From Saprospirales bacterium (GTDB taxonomy: Bacteria > Bacteroidota > Bacteroidia > Chitinophagales > Saprospiraceae): DNA of 64,000 nucleotides. Within the stretch, counting starts at the first letter, position 1; every line of letters begins with the position of its first letter. Below the pieces are notes generated by a model. That model was given only the letters and a program-made list of their open reading frames with translations. It was not told the origin of the DNA and searched no databases. The DNA lies in assembly GCA_016719895.1 (NCBI GenBank), contig JADJYG010000031.1, positions 1 to 64,000 on the forward strand, in the 5' to 3' direction. Shown here piece by piece: positions 26,916-35,696 of this stretch. The translations under genes were made by a program, and so were the position numbers.

Positions 26916-26937
26916 AAGGATGATTTTTAACCGTTAA

Positions 26938-26972
26938 ATGTACGGCCTCCGGAGAAAACAAAGGCCGTACAT
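26938..26972. promoter_or_regulatory. 11-bp inverted repeat upstream of the Mo-hydroxylase operon
   Basis: atgtacggcct (26938-26948) and aggccgtacat (26962-26972) are perfect complements around 13 bp. It lies 23 bp before the start codon of the 2Fe-2S subunit and could be an operator or a leader hairpin. The outer arm overlaps tacaTTTA on the minus strand, a weak -7 element, which favours an operator. Confidence 0.45.
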
Positions 26973-27065
26973 AGCGGAAAGATTCGGTATATTTTGCTCT
27001 TTTGCAAGCGAAGCGAGCAAAGGTTGATGCAGGTACACCAACCAGACCCGGCTTACTACATAAAT

Positions 27066-27200
27066 ATGAAAATTCTCCTTACCGGGGTAACCGGCTATAT
27101 CGGTAAGCGTTTGCTGCCTGTTTTGGTGAAAAAAGGGCATACCGTCGTGTGCTGCGTGCAGGCATATGCTTTCCCGCACACAGATTTAATTTGGAATTAA
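27066..27200 (+). pseudogene. Truncated NAD(P)-binding epimerase/SDR fragment
   Basis: The 44-codon ORF begins MKILLTGVTGYIGKRLLPVL, a clear atypical-SDR N-terminus with the dinucleotide motif GVTGYIG, and remains homologous through about GHTVVCCV. Then the sequence changes to QAYAFPHTDLIWN and stops. A complete member of this family has about 300-480 residues. The 3' part has been replaced or deleted near 27160, so no enzyme can be made. It marks a rearrangement point just ahead of the hydrolase operon. Confidence 0.8.
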
Positions 27201-27292
27201 TTGCCATGACGCAGTTCGATAGGCCAAATTTGTACGCTTTAGCAAGCAGTTTGCCGCTCGTACCATCCGCTAACCTTTTACAACTAAAAACC

Positions 27293-30200
27293 ATGATAGA
27301 CATTCGAGTAAACGGCGCAGTACTTACAAAAGAGTTTCGCGCGCCCCTGCCAGGCCTTTTGGTGATTCCTTATATCGGGAACAAAAAACTGCTAAAAAAC
27401 CAAAAACTGACTACCAATGAAACCGGCGATTTTGCCTTTGCCGTTCCATTAACGAAGGACCTCTCTTATGCGGATTTTTTTGAAAAACTATCTTTTAAAA
27501 TAGCGGACGAATCCGAATCGGCCATTTTGTATTCCACAAGCCTTTCAGCGGTATTTGACCAGCGGGGAAAAACCGCGCTTGAAATCCTGATCCCGCAGGA
27601 AGTTTTTAAAAAAGTGGAAAACAAATTGGACGTCCGGCTTTTCGCAGATGATGCGGTTGTGGATAATGCCATTCCGGCCGGGGCTTCCCTCAGTTTGTCG
27701 GCGCGCGGCCTGATCCCGGCAAAAAACTATACCGCCGTGGTGGAGGCGAACGGCAGAAGGGTGATCTTTAATGACCTGCGCACCAGCAACCGCGGCAGGC
27801 TGGAAGCGGCCATGATCTGGCCCCAGGCCGGCATCAACGATCCCGGAAGCAAGGCCCTGCTGACGCCGGAAGAAGCGTATAAAAAATGGCGCGGAAGCAG
27901 CCTGAAAGTGGCGCTGCTGGACGGAAAACGCCCTGTGTTCGAGCAGAAAATAAAAATAACGGAAAATACCCGCCCGCTGATTTTTGCCACCTCGAAAGAC
28001 GGGCGCCCCTTGAATGCCATAGAAGGGGAAGAACAAGCCCTGTATATAAGCGTATTTAACCCCGAATTTTCCGGCGAAGCGCGTATAATGCTGGTGGATC
28101 GACAACAGGACTGGCAAGTGGGCGACCTATTCAAAACGGCCCTTGGCAAAAATGGCAAGGAGGTGGCGCTGAATGTAAAAATCGCCAAGAACGAAACGGT
28201 CGGCACCTTCCGGCTCGCCCGTCCCGGGCAGCTACGCCCCGGTGCATACGACATCGTTGTCCGGCCGCTACAATACGGGTTTGAGGATAACGATTATACG
28301 CACCTGATCCGGCGCGATGTGCTTTCTGCCCGGAGGCTGACGGGGGTGGTGATCCGCGAAAACTTCTGGCGCGGCAAGCCGGTTCTGGGCGGTTGTGTGA
28401 ACAAGGTGCCGATCAGCGGCAGAATCGTTTCAGGCGCCCCTTATTTTCAATATTCGGATACCTTCACCCTCGGCGAAAACGTATGGGCCGGCCTCGACCC
28501 CGGTATCGTTGACCCGGGTAATATCAGCAAAATGTGCGCCTTGTACGTCATCCAAAGCAAAGACGCTGCCCAGTGGAATGCAAACAATTCCCTGACCCAC
28601 CTGGCGGTTCTGGGCGGCAATGCCAATGTGCAAAAAGTGATGCTGCAGCCCGGTTGTATGAACGTCAATACCCACCTGCTCTGGAGCAACGCCAATATAC
28701 CCGGCGACTACGATATCATTGCCGATTTCGGAAACAATACTTCCGACCCCAATACCTTCACGCCGGACGACCAGTACAATACGCCTCTGGACATGATCGA
28801 CGGCTATTTCGCTACCGGATTTAAAGTCGTCGAAGACCCCGGCGCCATGAGCCAATGGGCGCACGCCGGCACCTGGCATTATGACGAAAATATCGTCAAT
28901 GTGCTGGGGTTGAACGGCTCGCCTGCCATCACAGACGAATCGGGCGGTTATTTTACCCCAGGCGCTTATACGCCCGTCGCCCGGACGGTACGACTGAAAG
29001 CCAGGGTATTTTATCCCGCCGATGTCAGCGGGGTCACCGACCCGGCCCAAATCAGCGCCGTTTTGCCTGCTTATCCCCTGATTGTCATCGTACACGGGAA
29101 CGGCCACAATTATACCGCGTACGACTTTTTGCTCGAACACCTGGCCCGGAATGGTTTTATCGCCGCCAGTATCGATTGCCGGTACCTCAGCAACGGCAGC
29201 CTGGTGCACGGTATGCACGGGCTGGGCAGGGCGGAAGCCTTTTTCAAGCACCTGGAAGTCCTGTTCTTGAAATTCGGGGCTACGGCCCAGAACAATATCG
29301 GGATCATGGGACACAGCCGGGGCGGGGAAGCCGTCGTTAAAGCGGCCCGGATAAACCAAACAAGTGGCCTGGGCTATGGCCTGAATGCCGTCATGTCATT
29401 GGCGCCTACCGACCAGTACGGCAGCGAAACGCTGTCGGGAGCCTGGTCCAAACCTTATTTTGTACTTTACGGTTCGAGAGACGGCGACATCAGCGGCGCA
29501 ATCTGGACGTCCGGCTACACCGTGCCCCAAACGGGTTTTGCCTTGTGGGACCGGGCCAGCGGTTCGGAAAAAAGTATGGCGTTCGTTTACCTGGCCACCC
29601 ACAACGGTTTTATCACCAACAACAACGATGCTATCAGCGACGGCGACGTGGTGGCCAATATGTTGCCCGTATCCACCCAGCAAGCGATCATTCGGGCTTA
29701 CATGACGGCGTTTTACCGGCTGGCTTTGAAAAACGAACCCCAGTGGAAAGGCATGTTTTCCGGCGAATGGAAGCCGGCCTCGGTGAGCGCGACGGCGGCA
29801 GAACTATTCATGCAATACCAAGGCCTGGGAACTAAAATTGTCGATAACTTTGAAGGCGCTGTGAACTGGCAGGCCAGCACTATCGGCGGCGTGGTATCTT
29901 CGGCGGGTTTGCCCGCCAATCCGCAGGAAGGTAAATTGAGAACCCTCGACGGGCGTTCGCCGCACGACTCGCAGGGATTGACCCTGCGCTGGGATAATAC
30001 CACCGACGCGCTCGAGTTTGCCATACCGCCCGCGCACAAGGACGTGTCCGCCTACGCGTATCTGAGCATCCGGATTACCCAAAAGGACGGAAGCGCGTCC
30101 AACCCGGCAAACCAGGATCAGGACCTGAGGGTAAACCTGAAAGACGGCGCCAACAACGAGCGCGCCGTGCGGGTCAGCCCATTTGCCCGGATTCCTTACC

Positions 30201-30391
30201 CGGATCAAAGGCCGAATGCCAGCAACCGGAAATCGGCAATGGTGACGGTGCGAATTCCGTTAAAGTCTTATTCTATTGTTTGCGCCGGCTTGCCTCAGCT
30301 GGACCTGACGAATATCACGACGCTCGCCCTGAAATTTTCCCAAAACTCCGGCGGCGAAATCGATGTTGATTCCATTGAGTTCACCAACTAA
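27293..30391 (+). CDS. Large multidomain alpha/beta hydrolase
   Basis: 1032 residues from ATG 27293; an in-frame ATG at 27206 would add 29. The first 560 residues show no family I recognise. Residues about 590-850 are an alpha/beta hydrolase: IVIVHGNGHNY with H601 at the oxyanion strand, nucleophile elbow GHSRGG with S675, and likely D730 (SRDGD) and H770 (ATHNGF). The style resembles the cutinase/PAF-acetylhydrolase-like esterases. The last 170 residues look like a beta-sandwich carbohydrate-binding-type module (DNFEGAVNW ... LRVNLKDG ... IDVDSIEF). No signal peptide is visible, unlike most such modular hydrolases. Followed after 13 bp by the next gene. Confidence 0.75.
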   Translation: MIDIRVNGAVLTKEFRAPLPGLLVIPYIGNKKLLKNQKLTTNETGDFAFAVPLTKDLSYADFFEKLSFKIADESESAILYSTSLSAVFDQRGKTALEILIPQEVFKKVENKLDVRLFADDAVVDNAIPAGASLSLSARGLIPAKNYTAVVEANGRRVIFNDLRTSNRGRLEAAMIWPQAGINDPGSKALLTPEEAYKKWRGSSLKVALLDGKRPVFEQKIKITENTRPLIFATSKDGRPLNAIEGEEQALYISVFNPEFSGEARIMLVDRQQDWQVGDLFKTALGKNGKEVALNVKIAKNETVGTFRLARPGQLRPGAYDIVVRPLQYGFEDNDYTHLIRRDVLSARRLTGVVIRENFWRGKPVLGGCVNKVPISGRIVSGAPYFQYSDTFTLGENVWAGLDPGIVDPGNISKMCALYVIQSKDAAQWNANNSLTHLAVLGGNANVQKVMLQPGCMNVNTHLLWSNANIPGDYDIIADFGNNTSDPNTFTPDDQYNTPLDMIDGYFATGFKVVEDPGAMSQWAHAGTWHYDENIVNVLGLNGSPAITDESGGYFTPGAYTPVARTVRLKARVFYPADVSGVTDPAQISAVLPAYPLIVIVHGNGHNYTAYDFLLEHLARNGFIAASIDCRYLSNGSLVHGMHGLGRAEAFFKHLEVLFLKFGATAQNNIGIMGHSRGGEAVVKAARINQTSGLGYGLNAVMSLAPTDQYGSETLSGAWSKPYFVLYGSRDGDISGAIWTSGYTVPQTGFALWDRASGSEKSMAFVYLATHNGFITNNNDAISDGDVVANMLPVSTQQAIIRAYMTAFYRLALKNEPQWKGMFSGEWKPASVSATAAELFMQYQGLGTKIVDNFEGAVNWQASTIGGVVSSAGLPANPQEGKLRTLDGRSPHDSQGLTLRWDNTTDALEFAIPPAHKDVSAYAYLSIRITQKDGSASNPANQDQDLRVNLKDGANNERAVRVSPFARIPYPDQRPNASNRKSAMVTVRIPLKSYSIVCAGLPQLDLTNITTLALKFSQNSGGEIDVDSIEFTN

Positions 30392-30404
30392 AATTCCATA
30401 GATC

Positions 30405-30824
30405 ATGACCTTGTTAGCAACGGCCAACGGCAAAGCGCCTAAATATAAACTGGAAGCCCTGGAAACCATTCTCGACTTTAACGAGGAGCCCCACCGGATG
30501 GTAAAAATGGTTATTTCCGGCTCCGGAGACCAGTTCCCAATCCGCGACGCACCCATCTTCGTGCGTATCCGGGACCATGGAGAAACGACATACAGCTAGC
30601 TCGTCGAACTATCTGCAGATTCTACCCAAATTATCGCTTTTTTCCCCGTCGATTTTAAAAAAACCGGCCAACTGGAGTTCGGATACGGCGATCAGATTTG
30701 GGCTGTTTTTCAAAAACCCAGGTGGCAAAGTTTTCAACCGCTGGATACCAAACGGATCGACAAGGGCGTAATAACCGTAAACCAAGCGTGGCTGGACCGG
30801 ATGAAACATCCTAAAAACAAGTAA
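30405..30824 (+). pseudogene. 139-codon gene interrupted by an in-frame amber codon
   Basis: From ATG 30405 the frame runs 64 codons to TAG (30597-30599), then continues open in the same frame for 74 codons (LVELSADSTQIIAFFPVDF ... WLDRMKHPKNK) to TAA at 30822-30824. The second half has clear protein character, and its stop overlaps the ATG of the next gene (taATG), so the coupled operon layout is intact. The protein would be small, acidic-to-neutral and without a signal peptide; family unknown. Options are a recent nonsense mutation, a base error, or readthrough. ORFs in other frames here are weaker. Confidence 0.65.
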
Positions 30825-32899
30825 TGGTATCGAAAAACTCATCGCGAAGAGCACTAAAAACCGCGTTAGCGCTGGCGTTATGCCTGTATTTTTTTCAAAC
30901 GGCTTTTGCGCAATGGAAGCCGGCGGGAGGGCCTTTTGGCGGCAATGTGCATGCCATTGCAGCGTTCGATACCAGCCTTTTTGCCGGCGCAGACGGCGGC
31001 GTTTTCCGCTCGGCCGACAAGGGCAAATCCTGGATGCCCGCTACCGGCGGATTACCTGAAAACACCCCAGTTTTGGCGCTGGCGGCAAACGATTCCTTTG
31101 TTTTTGCAGGGACTTGGGGCGGCGGTTTGTACGTGTCTAAAGATGGTGGAAGCCACTGGTCGGCCGCAAATCAGGGCTTGTCCAACCTCAACGTCCGCTC
31201 CGTGTGGATTCAGGGCCCCCGTATTTTTCTGGGCACGGAAGGCAGCGTATTCCGCTCGGCCGACCAGGGCGCCAGTTGGCAAATCCTGACCGGCGGTTTG
31301 CCGAAAAACGGATTTTTCAGCAGCTTTGCCGGTGCGGGCGACACGCTCTTTGTCGCGAATTCGGGTAATGGAGTATTTATATCTGTCGACCAGGGCGACA
31401 CCTGGCAGGAAAAAAACGCTGGCTTGTCCAACCTGGCGGTACGGGCGCTGCAGCGCGTGGGAGCGGCTTTGTTAGCCGGTACGGACGGCAGCGGCATATT
31501 TATCTCGCACAATTCCGGAAACAGCTGGTCGCCCTTCAATTCAGGCTTGCCCGCCAGTACCTATATTCGGGCAATATGTGTTGACAGCGCCGCTATTTAC
31601 GCCGGCAGCGCCCGTATCGGCGATGGCGTGTACGTGTTTCGGAGCGCTGGCGGCATTTGGGAAAAAGCCGGCGCCGGAATGCCGCAAACCTCCATCTCCT
31701 GTCTTTTTGCTACAGACGCGGCGTTGCTGGCCGGCGCCGCGGGCAATGGTATTTTTCAATTGGCTGGTACGGGTGGAAATTGGATTGCCAGCAACGTCGG
31801 GCTAACCGGCGTGCGGGTCTATTGCTTTACTGCTTTGGGCGCTCCGGTATTTGCCGGGACCAACAACGGCGTGTTTGTTTCGGAAGACTATGGCCTGCAC
31901 TGGGACGGGGCCGGAAACGGATTGCCGCCACTGTTGCCCGTGTATGCGCTGGCAAACAACGGCTTGTTGTTGTTTGCCGGCACGGGAGGCGACGGCGTAT
32001 ACGTTTCCGGCGATGGCGGCGCCCAGTGGATGCCCGCCAACGGCGGTTTGGTTTTCCCGGAGGTTTTTTGCCTGGCCACTTTGGGGTCCGCCGTTTTTGC
32101 CGGCACGGCCGGCGGAGGCGTGTTCCGCTCCGCAGACAACGGCATGAGCTGGAAATCCGCCAACGACGGCTTGCCCGCCAACATTTCCATATATGCTATG
32201 GCGTTGCGAAATGGCGTGTTGTGGGCCGGCACTGAAAACAACGGTATTTTTTTTTCCAAAAACCAGGGCAATAGTTGGGAACCGGCAAACGAAGGACTTA
32301 CCCACAGTTTTGTCACATCGTTTGCCGGCGACGGCGACGCCATCTTTGCAGGGACCTGGGGCGGCGGCGTATTTAAATCGGTCGATGGCGGCAAAAACTG
32401 GGAGCAGGCCAACACCGGGTTCCCGCCCGACGCCTTTGTGCGCTCGTTGGCATCCCTGCCGGGGTTAATTGCAGCCGGCACCGAAGGACATGGCGTTTAT
32501 GTATCGCGGGACCTTGGCGACAATTGGCAGGAGGCCAATTCCGGCCTGGCAAACACTTCTGTTACGGCTATTGCCTCCTCCGGTACCAACTTGTTGGCAG
32601 GGCTTGGAGCAGAATCCGTTTGGATACGGCCGCTGTATGAAATCGTACCCGTATACGCTACCCCTGCCGGCGATACCGGTATCGGGGTTTTCCCCAATCC
32701 CGGCGCCGGAACGTTCAGGATACAGGTAAAAAATACGCCCGTTCAATATGTGCGGGTTTTTAATGCATATGGCAGCATCATCCTTCAGGTGGCGCCCGTG
32801 GATGGCGAATTGAATCTGCAGGGTTTCCCGAAAGGCGTTTATCTCCTTGAAATCGAAATACCGGGTAAAAAATATTACAAAACAATCGTCCATTTATAG
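30824..32899 (+). CDS. Secreted 13-repeat propeller protein with T9SS tail
   Basis: 691 residues. A signal peptide ends at about residue 29 (QTAFA), then come 13 repeats of about 45 residues, each with a G-V/I-F-x-S-x-D-x-G-x-x-W Asp-box strand (for example GVFRSADKGKSW, GVYVSRDLGDNW). These build one or two beta-propellers of the BNR/YCF48-like type. The last 75 residues (GVFPNPGAGTFRIQV ... GVYLLEIE) form a type A T9SS sorting domain, so the protein is exported and attached to the surface. Function is likely ligand binding; no catalytic residues were recognised. The start overlaps the upstream stop by one base, implying translational coupling. Confidence 0.88.
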   Translation: MVSKNSSRRALKTALALALCLYFFQTAFAQWKPAGGPFGGNVHAIAAFDTSLFAGADGGVFRSADKGKSWMPATGGLPENTPVLALAANDSFVFAGTWGGGLYVSKDGGSHWSAANQGLSNLNVRSVWIQGPRIFLGTEGSVFRSADQGASWQILTGGLPKNGFFSSFAGAGDTLFVANSGNGVFISVDQGDTWQEKNAGLSNLAVRALQRVGAALLAGTDGSGIFISHNSGNSWSPFNSGLPASTYIRAICVDSAAIYAGSARIGDGVYVFRSAGGIWEKAGAGMPQTSISCLFATDAALLAGAAGNGIFQLAGTGGNWIASNVGLTGVRVYCFTALGAPVFAGTNNGVFVSEDYGLHWDGAGNGLPPLLPVYALANNGLLLFAGTGGDGVYVSGDGGAQWMPANGGLVFPEVFCLATLGSAVFAGTAGGGVFRSADNGMSWKSANDGLPANISIYAMALRNGVLWAGTENNGIFFSKNQGNSWEPANEGLTHSFVTSFAGDGDAIFAGTWGGGVFKSVDGGKNWEQANTGFPPDAFVRSLASLPGLIAAGTEGHGVYVSRDLGDNWQEANSGLANTSVTAIASSGTNLLAGLGAESVWIRPLYEIVPVYATPAGDTGIGVFPNPGAGTFRIQVKNTPVQYVRVFNAYGSIILQVAPVDGELNLQGFPKGVYLLEIEIPGKKYYKTIVHL

Positions 32900-32907
32900 C
32901 CGCTTGG

Positions 32908-33525
32908 CTATGTTTTGTAGTTAGCCGCCGCCCGCTCCACCAAAGCCGCATACCCCTCCGGCGTATCCGCATCGAGCAATACCGCATCGGTCGAAACCTG
33001 TACCGTCAGCAGATGCTGCACATGTGCCTGCACCACCGGCCGGGCGCCGTCGGGCGTATCGAGGTCCAGCAAAGCCTGCCGGTAAGCAGCGGAAAACAGC
33101 ACCGGGTGCCCGCGCCGGCCTTCAAATACGGGCTGAACGATACAGGCAGGGTCTGTGACAAGGGCGCATGCCAGCGCGCCGGCCAGCAGGCGGTATACTG
33201 CCGCCGGGATAAGCGGCATGTCGGCCAGGCAAATCATATAGCCGGCGGCGGGGGCGGCCTGCGCTATACCCGCCTGGATGGACGACGTGAGGCCTTGCCG
33301 GTAATGGGGGTTTTCGACAATCTGGCAACGGCGGCCCTGCAGCGCCTCCGACACCAGCGCTGCCTCATGGCCAACGACGACCAGGATTTCCCCCACGTCA
33401 GCAGCTTCCAGCTGCGACAGCGTTGCGCCCAACAGCGTTTGTCCGCCAAAGGGCAGCAGGAGTTTGTTGGAAGCGCCCATGCGTTGGGAGGCGCCGGCTG
33501 CGAGCAGGATGACGGCCATTTGCAT
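32908..33525 (-). CDS. MocA-like molybdenum cofactor cytidylyltransferase
   Basis: 205 residues of the MobA/MocA nucleotidyltransferase family. Signature LAAGASQRMGASNKLLLPFGG at the N-terminus, LADMPLIP in the metal site near residue 100, and GRRGHPVLF near 155. MocA transfers CMP to Mo-molybdopterin, giving the MCD cofactor of xanthine-oxidase-type enzymes. That matches the IorAB/XdhC set 6 kb away, which belongs to the family needing such a cofactor. A second ATG two codons on (33519) is an equally good start. A MobA guanylyltransferase role is less likely given the GHP motif. Confidence 0.8.
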   Translation of the reverse strand: MQMAVILLAAGASQRMGASNKLLLPFGGQTLLGATLSQLEAADVGEILVVVGHEAALVSEALQGRRCQIVENPHYRQGLTSSIQAGIAQAAPAAGYMICLADMPLIPAAVYRLLAGALACALVTDPACIVQPVFEGRRGHPVLFSAAYRQALLDLDTPDGARPVVQAHVQHLLTVQVSTDAVLLDADTPEGYAALVERAAANYKT

Positions 33526-33594
33526 ATGCTGCGGGGAAGATAACAAAAGCCTTCCTAAAAATACCAAACCGGTAGCCACGCTTTTTTAACCTGC

Positions 33595-33602
33595 TATCTT
33601 TG
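33595..33602 (+). promoter_or_regulatory. -7 element ahead of the truC-like gene
   Basis: tatcTTTG fits TAnnTTTG and lies 15 bp before the ATG at 33618, leaving a very short leader. This excludes the codon at 33600 as a start. Confidence 0.45.
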
Positions 33603-33617
33603 CCCCTCACACCGCAC

Positions 33618-34337
33618 ATGACCACGCCACTCGATATCCTCTACGCCGACCCGTATTTCATCGCCGTGAACAAACCGGAAGGCATGCTGGTACACCGCAG
33701 CCGGATCAGCGCGGATACCGTGTTCGTCCTGCAGGCCCTGCGCGACCAGGTCGGCGCCCCGGTATTTACCATCCACCGGCTCGACCGAGCCACATCTGGC
33801 GTGCTGATCTATGCCGCGAGCGCCGAAGCTGCCGAAAGCCTCGCTGCTGCCTTTCGCGAAAAAATCATCGACAAAAAATACCTGGCTATCGTGCGGGGCT
33901 GGACGGATGAAACCGGTACCATCGACTATGCCGTGCGCGACCAGGACAAACCCGGCGCCCCCTTGCTGGAAGCCGTAACACACTACCGTACGCTCGGCCG
34001 CAGCGAGGCGCCGCTTGCCATTGGCTACAAATACGCCACTGCCCGTTTTTCGCTGGTGGAAGTGCAGACGGAAACCGGCCGCCGCCACCAGATCCGCAAA
34101 CATTTTGCCCATATCCTGCACCCGCTCATCGGCGACAAGCGGCACGGCGACAATAAGCATAACCGCTATTTCTGGAATGAACTGGCCCTGCCGCGGATGT
34201 TTTTACATGCCCATACACTGGAATTCACGCACCCATACACCGGCGAACGCCTGCGCCTGCAGGCGCCCGTGGACGAGTTGTTTCAGCGCGCGCTTCAGGT
34301 ATTGGAATTGGCGCCATACCTGCCGGTTCCGGGATAG
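33618..34337 (+). CDS. truC: TruC-like RNA pseudouridine synthase
   Basis: 239 residues of the RluA family. The catalytic aspartate is D56 in HRLDRATSG. ETGRRHQIRKHFAHI and HPLIGDKRHGDNKHNRYF follow; the HGDxKHNRxF block is characteristic of TruC, which makes pseudouridine at position 65 of tRNAs. No S4 domain precedes the catalytic domain, also as in TruC. Stand-alone gene, divergent from the mocA-like gene. An rRNA target cannot be ruled out from sequence alone. Confidence 0.85.
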   Translation: MTTPLDILYADPYFIAVNKPEGMLVHRSRISADTVFVLQALRDQVGAPVFTIHRLDRATSGVLIYAASAEAAESLAAAFREKIIDKKYLAIVRGWTDETGTIDYAVRDQDKPGAPLLEAVTHYRTLGRSEAPLAIGYKYATARFSLVEVQTETGRRHQIRKHFAHILHPLIGDKRHGDNKHNRYFWNELALPRMFLHAHTLEFTHPYTGERLRLQAPVDELFQRALQVLELAPYLPVPG

Positions 34338-34586
34338 TTGCATAGGTTATATTTTGCTGGTTAAGCTAACGGGTAAAAAAAGGTAAGAATAGTCCATGCC
34401 AATAATCTGGCGGGCCTGAAACGAGTAAGCGCCGGATTTCGGAGCGGCTTCGACGGAGAAAAGCGATATTTCGGCGCTTTTATCTGCTGAAAAGTTGAAA
34501 TTAATTCCCACTTTAGCATCGTGTTCTTAATAACTTTCCAGTTTGGGGAGCAGGTTTTGGGCCCAGGCAAGGCCTCAAGACAGGCG

Positions 34587-34600
34587 TATAGTGTACTATA
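34587..34600. promoter_or_regulatory. 14-bp palindrome upstream of the ion-channel gene
   Basis: tatagtgtactata is a perfect palindrome around gt, 59 bp before the channel start codon. It may be an operator or part of a promoter. The surrounding gap 34338-34659 is AT-richer than its neighbours and shows nothing else but a weak hairpin (gcccaggc near 34561 with gcctgggg near 34620). Confidence 0.3.
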
Positions 34601-34659
34601 TAACTGTTTTGGGAACGAAGCCTGGGGCAAAAAGATGCCGCCAAAACAAACATCGCCAT

Positions 34660-35622
34660 ATGCGCCTGTTGCCCGTTGCCCTTATCCTGTACGTTGTCTT
34701 TTGCCCCTGGCTTGCGCCGGCTGCCCCGCCGCAAGAGGTCCGGGTCGGCATGTACCTGATGAACCTGTATGACCTGAATATGGACGAACACTCGTTCTAT
34801 GCGGACTTCTATATCTGGTTCAAATGGAAAGGCGATATCGACCCGACGGAATTCGAGTTTGTCAATTCCATTGAAAAATGGAGCATCGCCGCCAACCCCT
34901 CCGGCGACGGCAGCGACAGCCTGCTGGCCGACGGGTCCAACTACCGGATTTTCCGCGTGGAAGGCCGCTTTTTCCACTCCTTTCTGCTGGGGCATTTTCC
35001 GCTCGACCGCCATGCGCTGGATATTCAGATTGAAAACCCCGAGCACCCGGCCGATTCGCTGGTCTACCTGCCCGACACTTCCGGCGCCACCATTCGCAAA
35101 ACCCTGCAACTGGTCGGGTGGGAAACGCGGGGCTGCGCGCTTCGGTCGGGCGTGCACGACTACGGCACCGACTTTGGCAACCCCCTGGAAAATGCCCGGC
35201 AGTACAGCAACCTCGCCTTTACCCTCATCCTGGCGCGCCCCATCAATTATTTTTTGTTAAAAATGCTCCTGCCGCTGCTGGTCGTCCTGCTGGTCAGCCT
35301 CGGGGCCCTCATGTTGCACCCCTCGTATATCGACACGCGCTCTTCCCTGCCCATCGGGGCGCTGCTCACGGCCGTTTTTCTTCAGCAATCGTACAGCAAT
35401 GCCTTGCCCGACACCGGCTATATGGTGTTGATGGACAAAATTTACCTGCTCGCCTATGTGCTGATCTCGCTGGTATTGTTGCAGGTGATCCGGAGCGGCA
35501 ACTGGCTTGTGCGGCCCAAAAGCAGCCTGCCGGAGCCTAAACTGATCCGGAAAGAACGCCGCCTGGCTGCGCTTTATTTGTTCCTGTTTTTGGCAGGGGT
35601 GCTGTTGCTGAGTGCGTTGTAG
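34660..35622 (+). CDS. Pentameric ligand-gated ion channel homologue
   Basis: 320 residues with a signal peptide (MRLLPVALILYVVFCPW). The extracellular beta domain (about 22-195) begins VRVGMYLMNLYDLNMDEHSF, the pattern of bacterial pLGICs, and contains the loop HFPLDRHALDIQIEN, equivalent to the Cys loop FPxDxQ but without the disulfide cysteines. Four membrane helices follow: M1 near 196-216, M2 near 226-247 (SSLPIGALLTAVFLQQ), M3 near 253-275, and M4 at 300-318. Five subunits would form a channel in the inner membrane gated by a ligand or protons. Neighbours give no ligand hint. Length matches GLIC-type proteins. Confidence 0.85.
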   Translation: MRLLPVALILYVVFCPWLAPAAPPQEVRVGMYLMNLYDLNMDEHSFYADFYIWFKWKGDIDPTEFEFVNSIEKWSIAANPSGDGSDSLLADGSNYRIFRVEGRFFHSFLLGHFPLDRHALDIQIENPEHPADSLVYLPDTSGATIRKTLQLVGWETRGCALRSGVHDYGTDFGNPLENARQYSNLAFTLILARPINYFLLKMLLPLLVVLLVSLGALMLHPSYIDTRSSLPIGALLTAVFLQQSYSNALPDTGYMVLMDKIYLLAYVLISLVLLQVIRSGNWLVRPKSSLPEPKLIRKERRLAALYLFLFLAGVLLLSAL

Positions 35623-35696
35623 GGGACTGGTTCAAAATATCCTTGCCGACCCGGCCCCCGGCGCTCCGTAGCACAACAAGGGCTTCAGACGGTTTC

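Noticed and set aside
27206..27292. Earlier ATG for the large hydrolase
   Set aside because: Open and possible, but the extra 29 residues are not protein-like compared with the start at 27293; left as an alternative.
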